NCBI GenBank assembly: GCA_041395105.1
Contig: JAWLBB010000001.1
Span: 496,001-560,000, forward strand
Source: Opitutaceae bacterium
Lineage (GTDB): Bacteria; Verrucomicrobiota; Verrucomicrobiia; Opitutales; Opitutaceae
DNA: 64,000 bases
Reading direction: 5' to 3'
The notes beneath the pieces were generated by a model. That model did no database searches and was not told where the DNA came from. It saw only the letters and a list, made by a program, of their open reading frames with translations. The position numbers and the translations under genes are program-made. Below are positions 59,330 to 64,000 of the stretch, in pieces; within the stretch, counting starts at the first letter, position 1; every line of letters begins with the position of its first letter.

Positions 59330-62210
59330 ATGACAAATCGAATATTCAGCATCATCGGGCTGGCGGGATTAGTCGCTTCGGCGCATCCGTCGGCGGCCAC
59401 TCTCTGGCAACGGACCGTCAATTTGGAACGGATCAGCACGATTCAGACCGGTGTCTACAACGCCGACGGCGGCAGCGCCGAAATCGGCGCATGATCCCTG
59501 GTTGCAACGGCTCTTCATCGTCAGCGCCGACCAGGGGGCGGTCAACGTGGTCGGCGTCCGCAATCCGAACGCTCCGGTTCATCTCTTCGACATCGACGTG
59601 TCGAAATGGGGCTCGCCCAACAGCGTGGCGGTCTGGAACGGCATCGTGGCGGTCGCAGTCGAAGCACCCTTCAAGCAGGATCCCGGCAAGGTCGTCTTCT
59701 TCAATTCATTCGGTCAGTACCAATCCGAGGTGACGGTCGGCGCGCTGCCGGACATGGTCACGATCACCCCGGACGGCAAGTACGCCCTGGTGGCCAACGA
59801 GGGTGAACCAAGCGGTTATGAGGACGGAGATGTCGATCCGGAAGGTTCGGTCAGCATTATCCGGCTGAACCGCCCTTGGCAGATGCACAAGCTGAAGCAG
59901 AATGCGGTCAAGACGGCAGGATTCGCCGCCTTCAATGGGGCCACCCTCGACGATTCCGTGCGGATCTTTGGTCCCGGCGCAACGGTGGCTCAGGACCTGG
60001 AGCCCGAGTATATAGCGGTCTCGGCAGACTCCAAGACTGCTTATGTGACTCTCCAGGAAAACAACGCGGTGGCCATCGTCGACATCCGGTCGGCTAAAGT
60101 GAAGGGCATCAAGGGGCTTGGTTTCAAGGACCACAGTCTGACGGATTCCGCCCTCGAGACCTTTGCCTTTCCTTCGAGCCAACTGCCTTCGATCGGGACA
60201 ACCGTCGGAGGACAGAAGATCGACTTGGGCGGCTTCTCCGGCCTCTTCTTCGAAGGGATGACTCCGGATGGCAAATACAAGTTCATCACCAATACAGACC
60301 GGGGGCCGAACGGTGATCCGACCGGTTCGCTCCGTCCGTTCCTTCTCCCGGAATTCGCACCGGAACTGGTCCGGTTCATCCTTGATCGCGACTCCGGCGA
60401 AATTGCCGTGACCGAGCAGATACCTCTGCAGCGGGCGCCGGGTATGCCCTTGACAGGACTTCCGAATGTGGAGGTTGCCGGGGGCAACGGCAATACCCCG
60501 CACAATGACGAAATCGGAGTCGACCTCTATGGGAACGTGATCCCGAACGACCCCCTCGGCGGTGACTTCGAAGGCGTGGTCATCGGCGAGGACGGCACCT
60601 TCTGGATGTGCGACGAGTATCGCCCGGCCATCTACAATTTTGATGGGAATGGTGTCCTGATCCAGCGCTATGTGCCGATGGGCGCCGGTGCCGCGGCCGG
60701 ACTGGCGGATGGAACCTTCGGGACGGAAGTCCTCCCGGAGATCTTGGGCAACCGTCGCCAGAACCGTGGCTTCGAGGCCATAGCCGTCTATGACGGGAAG
60801 GTTTATGCCTTCGTGCAGAGCCCGCTGCGCAATCCGGTCACGACCTCGAACGGGGCCCTCAACGGGCGGAAGAACGTCCGGGTGGTTGAGCTGGATCCTG
60901 TGTCGATGGAGACCCGGATGTTCATCTACACCCTGGACAATCCGAACGACCCGGCCATGGGCAGCCGTCCGGACAAGATCGGCGACGCGGCATCCCTCGG
61001 TAACGGCGATTTCCTCGTGGTCGAGCGCGATGACGATCGGGTGCCGCGTGATGATCCCTCGGGCATTGAAAAGAAGATCTACCGGATCAATTTCTTCGGC
61101 GCGACCGACATCACTGACGAAGAAGCGGACTTCCTGGTCGACACCGGCAAGACAGTCGATGAAGCAACGGTGGAGGAGTTGGTCGCGGGCGGAATCAACC
61201 CGGTCTACAAGATCCTGCACGTCGACCTGAACGAGGTCGGCTACAATACGGTGGAGAAGGTTGAAGGTCTGGCCGTGGTCGATCCCTGGACCATCGCGGT
61301 GATCAACGACAACGATTTCCAGGTGGCGGCCATCGACATCGATGAGTCGACGGGAACGTTCACCTTGTCGGACGGTTATGTTCCGGAGCAGACCGTCCTC
61401 GGCATCATCGATGTTCAGCTGAACGGGCTCGATGCAAGCGACAGGGATGACGGCATCAATATCCGTCAATGGCCGGTCTTCGGCATGTATCAGCCGGATG
61501 GAATCGATACCTTCAAGGTCGGCGGGAAGACCTACCTGATCACGGCCAATGAAGGCGACGCGCGCGAATACGACGGATACGCGGAGGAGGAGCGCGCAAA
61601 GGACATCGAACTGGACCCGTCAGTCTTCCCCCTGGCCAAGGTGCTGCAAAAGAACGAGAACCTCGGTCGATTGACCATCACCACCGCCAACGGTGACAAC
61701 GACGGTGACGGCGACTACGATCAGCTCTATGCCTTCGGCGCCCGGTCCTTCTCGATTTGGGACGACAAGGGCAATCTGGTCTACGACAGCAAGGATGCGG
61801 TCGAGCAGATCATCGCGAATGACCCGGCCTTTGCGCCCTACTTCAACTCGAACAACGATGAGAATGACTCGTTCGAAAGCCGGAGCGACAACAAGGGCCC
61901 CGAACCGGAGTCGGTCGTGGTCGGCACGGTCGGTCTCAAGCCCTATGCTTTTGTAGGTCTGGAGCGGATCGGCGGGATCATGGTATTTGACCTGAGCGAT
62001 CCCTCTGCGCCGGAGTTTGTCCAATACATCAATCCGCGGGACTTTGATCCTGATCTGGAAGGAACTGCCATCGGGGATCTTGGTCCCGAGGGTCTGGTCT
62101 TCATCCCGGCCTGGCAGAGTCCGATCTGGCGGCCGCTGCTTGGTGTGGCCAACGAGATCAGCGGTACCGTTACCCTTTACCGCATTGATGCGATCTGGGG
62201 TCGACGTTAA
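59330..62210 (+). CDS. Choice-of-anchor I / esterase-like phytase protein, frameshifted near the 5' end
   Basis: The first reading frame, from ATG 59330, gives a signal peptide (MTNRIFSIIGLAGLVASAHPS) and '...GVYNADGGSAEIGA' then a TGA at 59492-59494. The rest (from about 59488) is in the +1 frame: 'HDPWLQRLFIVSADQGAVNVV...' to the stop at 62210. Joined, it reads GGSAEIGA|HDPWLQRLF, as expected for the family, so about 2 nt seem lost from GGCGC(GC)ATG. It has a choice-of-anchor I beta-propeller plus an esterase-like phytase domain ('LGGFSGLFFEGMTPDGKYKFITNTD', 'DFEGVVIGEDGTFWMCDEY') and ends 'VANEISGTVTLYRIDAIW'. It is a probable secreted protein of about 950 residues. It may be a pseudogene, phase variable, or a sequence error. 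Confidence 0.85.
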
Positions 62211-62240
62211 ATCTTGGGCCTGAAGAGGGGTTCGCTGCCC

Positions 62241-62276
62241 GGGGCCTGCGTCGTTCGCGACGCAGGCCCCTTTTTT
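62241..62276 (+). terminator. Strong rho-independent terminator
   Basis: GGGGCCTGCGTCG pairs with CGACGCAGGCCCC (TTCG-type loop), followed by TTTTTT. It isolates the preceding gene from the NagB fusion. Confidence 0.95.
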
Positions 62277-62329
62277 CGGCCACGTTTCCACTTGTGAAGC
62301 AGCCGGACCGGCCGCAGAAAGGAGGTGCC

Positions 62330-64000
62330 GTGAACGATTCAGAATTGCAGGCAAAACCGCGGACCCCGCGCGCAGTCGTGTCCAGCGAAAGTGAGCAGCT
62401 TGAGCGGATCAGGACCTGCGTCTTTCCCGACGCCGGGAGCGGGTCCGTCGATGTCGCCCACCAAATGGCCCGGTTGATCCGGGAGCGCGGCGACGCAGGC
62501 CGGACCACCGTGCTGGGGCTGGCCACCGGCTCCTCCCCCATCCGGGTCTATGAGGAACTCTGCCGCCTCCATCGGGAGGAAGGCCTCTCCTTTGCGCGGG
62601 TGGTCACCTTCAATCTGGACGAATACTACCCGATGGATCCGGATGAATTGCAGAGCTACGTGCGCTTCATGCACGAACACCTCTTCGACCACATCGATAT
62701 CCGGCCGGAGAATATCCACATTCCGGACGGGCGCCTGGACCGGGCCGATGTCTATGATTATTGCCAGGACTACGAACGCCTGATTGCCGAAGCCGGCGGG
62801 ATCGACCTGCAGCTCCTGGGTATCGGCCGTACCGGCCATATCGGCTTTAATGAACCGGGCTCGACCCGGGAGTCGCGCACCCGGATGGTCACCCTGGATC
62901 GCTTGACCCGGATGGACGCGGCGGCTGATTTCTTCGGAGAATCCAATGTGCCCCGGCGTGCCATCACCATGGGGGTGGGGACGATTATGGAGGCCCGCGA
63001 GCTGATCCTCCTGGCCTGGGGCGAGGCCAAGGCCGCGGTCGTCCAGAAGGCCGTGGAGGGACCCGTCACGGAATCCATCACCGCGAGTTTTCTCCAATCT
63101 CATCCGGACGTCAGCTTTGTCCTCGACTCCGCGGCCGCTTCGGAACTGACCCGCTTCCGCCGTCCCTGGCTGGTCACCCAATGCGAATGGTCCAACCGGA
63201 TGACCCGCCGCGCCGTCGTCTGGCTGAGTCATTCGCTGGGCAAGCCCATCCTGAAGCTGACCGATGCCGATTACTCCGAGCACGGGGCGGGGGATCTGGT
63301 GACCGAGCAGGGTCCGGCCTACACCATCAATATCCGGGTCTTCAATGAGCTGCAGCATACCATCTCGGGGTGGCCCGGCGGGAAGCCTCATGCCGACGAC
63401 AGCAATCGACCGGAGCGGGCACTTCCCTTTCCCAAGAAGGCCCTCGTCCTCGTCCCGGAGCCGGCCGGCGACGTCATCGGCATGGGGGGAACGATCCGCC
63501 GCCTGGTCGAACAGGGGCATGAGGTGCATGTTGCCTACCTGACCTCGGGCGGCAAGCTGGTCTCGGATCCGGAGGCCCGGCGCTTTGTCGATTTCATCCT
63601 CGGGATCGGTGGTCTGATGGGCGATGCCAACGAGGCTTTGCGGGGCTTTGCGTCGCAGGCAAGACGGGATCTCGACGGCAAGCGCCCCGGGGTGGTCGAT
63701 TCGACGGCCGTCCGCCGGATCAAGGGACTCATCCGGCAAGGTGAGGCCAGGGCGGCGATCAGACTCTGTGGGGTCGACGATGCGAACATCGATTTCCTCG
63801 AGCTGCCGTTCTACGACACCGGGCGCAGCCGCAACAATCCCCTTTCCGCTGAAGACATCGACCCGCTGATCGCTTTGCTGGAAACCATCCAGCCCCAGCA
63901 GGTCTTCGTCCCGGGTGACCTGCAGAACCCCGGTTCAACCCGGCGGATGAGCTTTGAGGCCATTGAGAACGCCATGAAATCGCTGGCCTGCCGGAAGGCG
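62330..64000 (+). CDS. nagB: Glucosamine-6-phosphate deaminase fused to PIG-L/LmbE domain (partial)
   Basis: It starts at GTG 62330 behind a perfect Shine-Dalgarno (AAAGGAGGTG, 62318-62327) and runs off the right edge; 557 codons are visible. Residues about 45-300 are NagB: 'LGLATGSSPIRVYEEL', 'VVTFNLDEYYPMDPDELQSY', 'LLGIGRTGHIGFNEPGS'. NagB converts glucosamine-6-phosphate to fructose-6-phosphate and ammonia in the cytoplasm. From about residue 369 the PIG-L fold begins ('KKALVLVPEPAGDVIGMGGTI'). In fused homologues the zinc motif is PHPDD; here it reads P376-E-P-A-G-D381, so the first His and an Asp are gone. The C-terminus is missing. Long Bacteroidota NagB proteins share this fusion. Confidence 0.93.
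   Translation, partial: MNDSELQAKPRTPRAVVSSESEQLERIRTCVFPDAGSGSVDVAHQMARLIRERGDAGRTTVLGLATGSSPIRVYEELCRLHREEGLSFARVVTFNLDEYYPMDPDELQSYVRFMHEHLFDHIDIRPENIHIPDGRLDRADVYDYCQDYERLIAEAGGIDLQLLGIGRTGHIGFNEPGSTRESRTRMVTLDRLTRMDAAADFFGESNVPRRAITMGVGTIMEARELILLAWGEAKAAVVQKAVEGPVTESITASFLQSHPDVSFVLDSAAASELTRFRRPWLVTQCEWSNRMTRRAVVWLSHSLGKPILKLTDADYSEHGAGDLVTEQGPAYTINIRVFNELQHTISGWPGGKPHADDSNRPERALPFPKKALVLVPEPAGDVIGMGGTIRRLVEQGHEVHVAYLTSGGKLVSDPEARRFVDFILGIGGLMGDANEALRGFASQARRDLDGKRPGVVDSTAVRRIKGLIRQGEARAAIRLCGVDDANIDFLELPFYDTGRSRNNPLSAEDIDPLIALLETIQPQQVFVPGDLQNPGSTRRMSFEAIENAMKSLACRKA

Noticed and set aside
59486..59500. Programmed +1 frameshift like the one in prfB at the GCA-TGA site
   Set aside because: No upstream Shine-Dalgarno-like stimulator or CUU slippery codon is seen; loss of one GC unit is simpler.
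59706..61469. Open frame of nearly 590 codons antisense to the choice-of-anchor I gene
   Set aside because: No motif, and Arg/Asp/His-rich composition typical of an antisense artefact; the plus-strand protein matches a known domain pattern.
1..64000. CRISPR array or integrated phage
   Set aside because: No regularly spaced repeats of 25-40 bp with unique spacers, and no integrase, terminase or capsid gene seen; the repeats present are paired inverted elements.

Overview
The window reads as chromosome of a GC-rich, Gram-negative, heterotrophic bacterium, most likely Verrucomicrobiota (Opitutae-like). This is inferred from the gene families, not from a marker gene. The supporting traits are: secreted glycoside hydrolases ending in a duplicated domain with a 'LSN(I/L)STRG' opening, several Gfo/Idh/MocA oxidoreductases, a formylglycine sulfatase beside a PhyH-type dioxygenase, short secreted proteins with the 'DGLPNLLRYALGLSP' motif, and many intergenic REPIN-like repeats. 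No plasmid, prophage, CRISPR array or transposase gene is visible.

Layout. 1-2.1 kb: 5' part of a LacI-type regulator with an operator-like palindrome in front of it, a glutaredoxin and a META/YbaY lipoprotein. 2.2-10.9 kb: a minus-strand xylanolytic cluster of two paralogous GH10 xylanases and a GH5-like enzyme. 11.1-14.5 kb: GNAT acetyltransferase, then two SDRs and a zinc-dependent MDR dehydrogenase for polyol or sugar oxidation. 14.6-17.1 kb: tRNA-Leu(UAA), nadD, rsfS with a histone-H1-like tail, DUF481 protein. 17.3-37.4 kb: a pilin-like gene with its own terminator, followed by a surface-polysaccharide locus of about 20 kb. 38.0-39.5 kb: xseA. 39.5-43.9 kb: two Gfo/Idh/MocA dehydrogenases and a TIM-barrel isomerase set in repeat-rich spacers. 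44.0-47.1 kb: NamZ-type muramidase, DUF2062 protein, glycerate kinase. 47.2-51.6 kb: GH140/DUF4038-like hydrolase, a rhomboid-like protein lacking its catalytic dyad, and two secreted proteins of unknown function. 51.8-59.1 kb: LtaS-like transferase, FAD oxidoreductase, ATPase, PhyH dioxygenase, sulfatase. 59.3-64 kb: a frameshifted choice-of-anchor I/phytase-like gene and a NagB fusion running off the right edge.

How it fits together. The polysaccharide locus contains a WcaJ-type initiating transferase, at least seven glycosyltransferase domains, three methyltransferase domains, a sulfotransferase, a Wzm/Wzt ABC exporter and a WaaL/Wzy-type ligase. No Wzx flippase is seen. This fits cytosolic assembly on undecaprenyl phosphate, export by the ABC transporter and periplasmic ligation, perhaps yielding a methylated and sulfated glycan. 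Genes within each strand-block are joined by 4-17 bp stop/start overlaps, often with GTG starts. The flanking regions suggest a polysaccharide-degrading lifestyle: xylan, apiose-like or sulfated glycans, amino sugars and muropeptides.

Most unusual observations: several REPIN-like repeat families with GTAG/CTAC feet; a nested 306-bp inverted element; an inverted repeat whose ends form the stop codons of two convergent genes; two near-identical operator palindromes in one divergent promoter; a palindrome before a lone ATPase gene; a 2-nt frameshift in a GC run; a NagB-PIG-L fusion whose deacetylase metal motif is destroyed; and the histone-like tail on RsfS.
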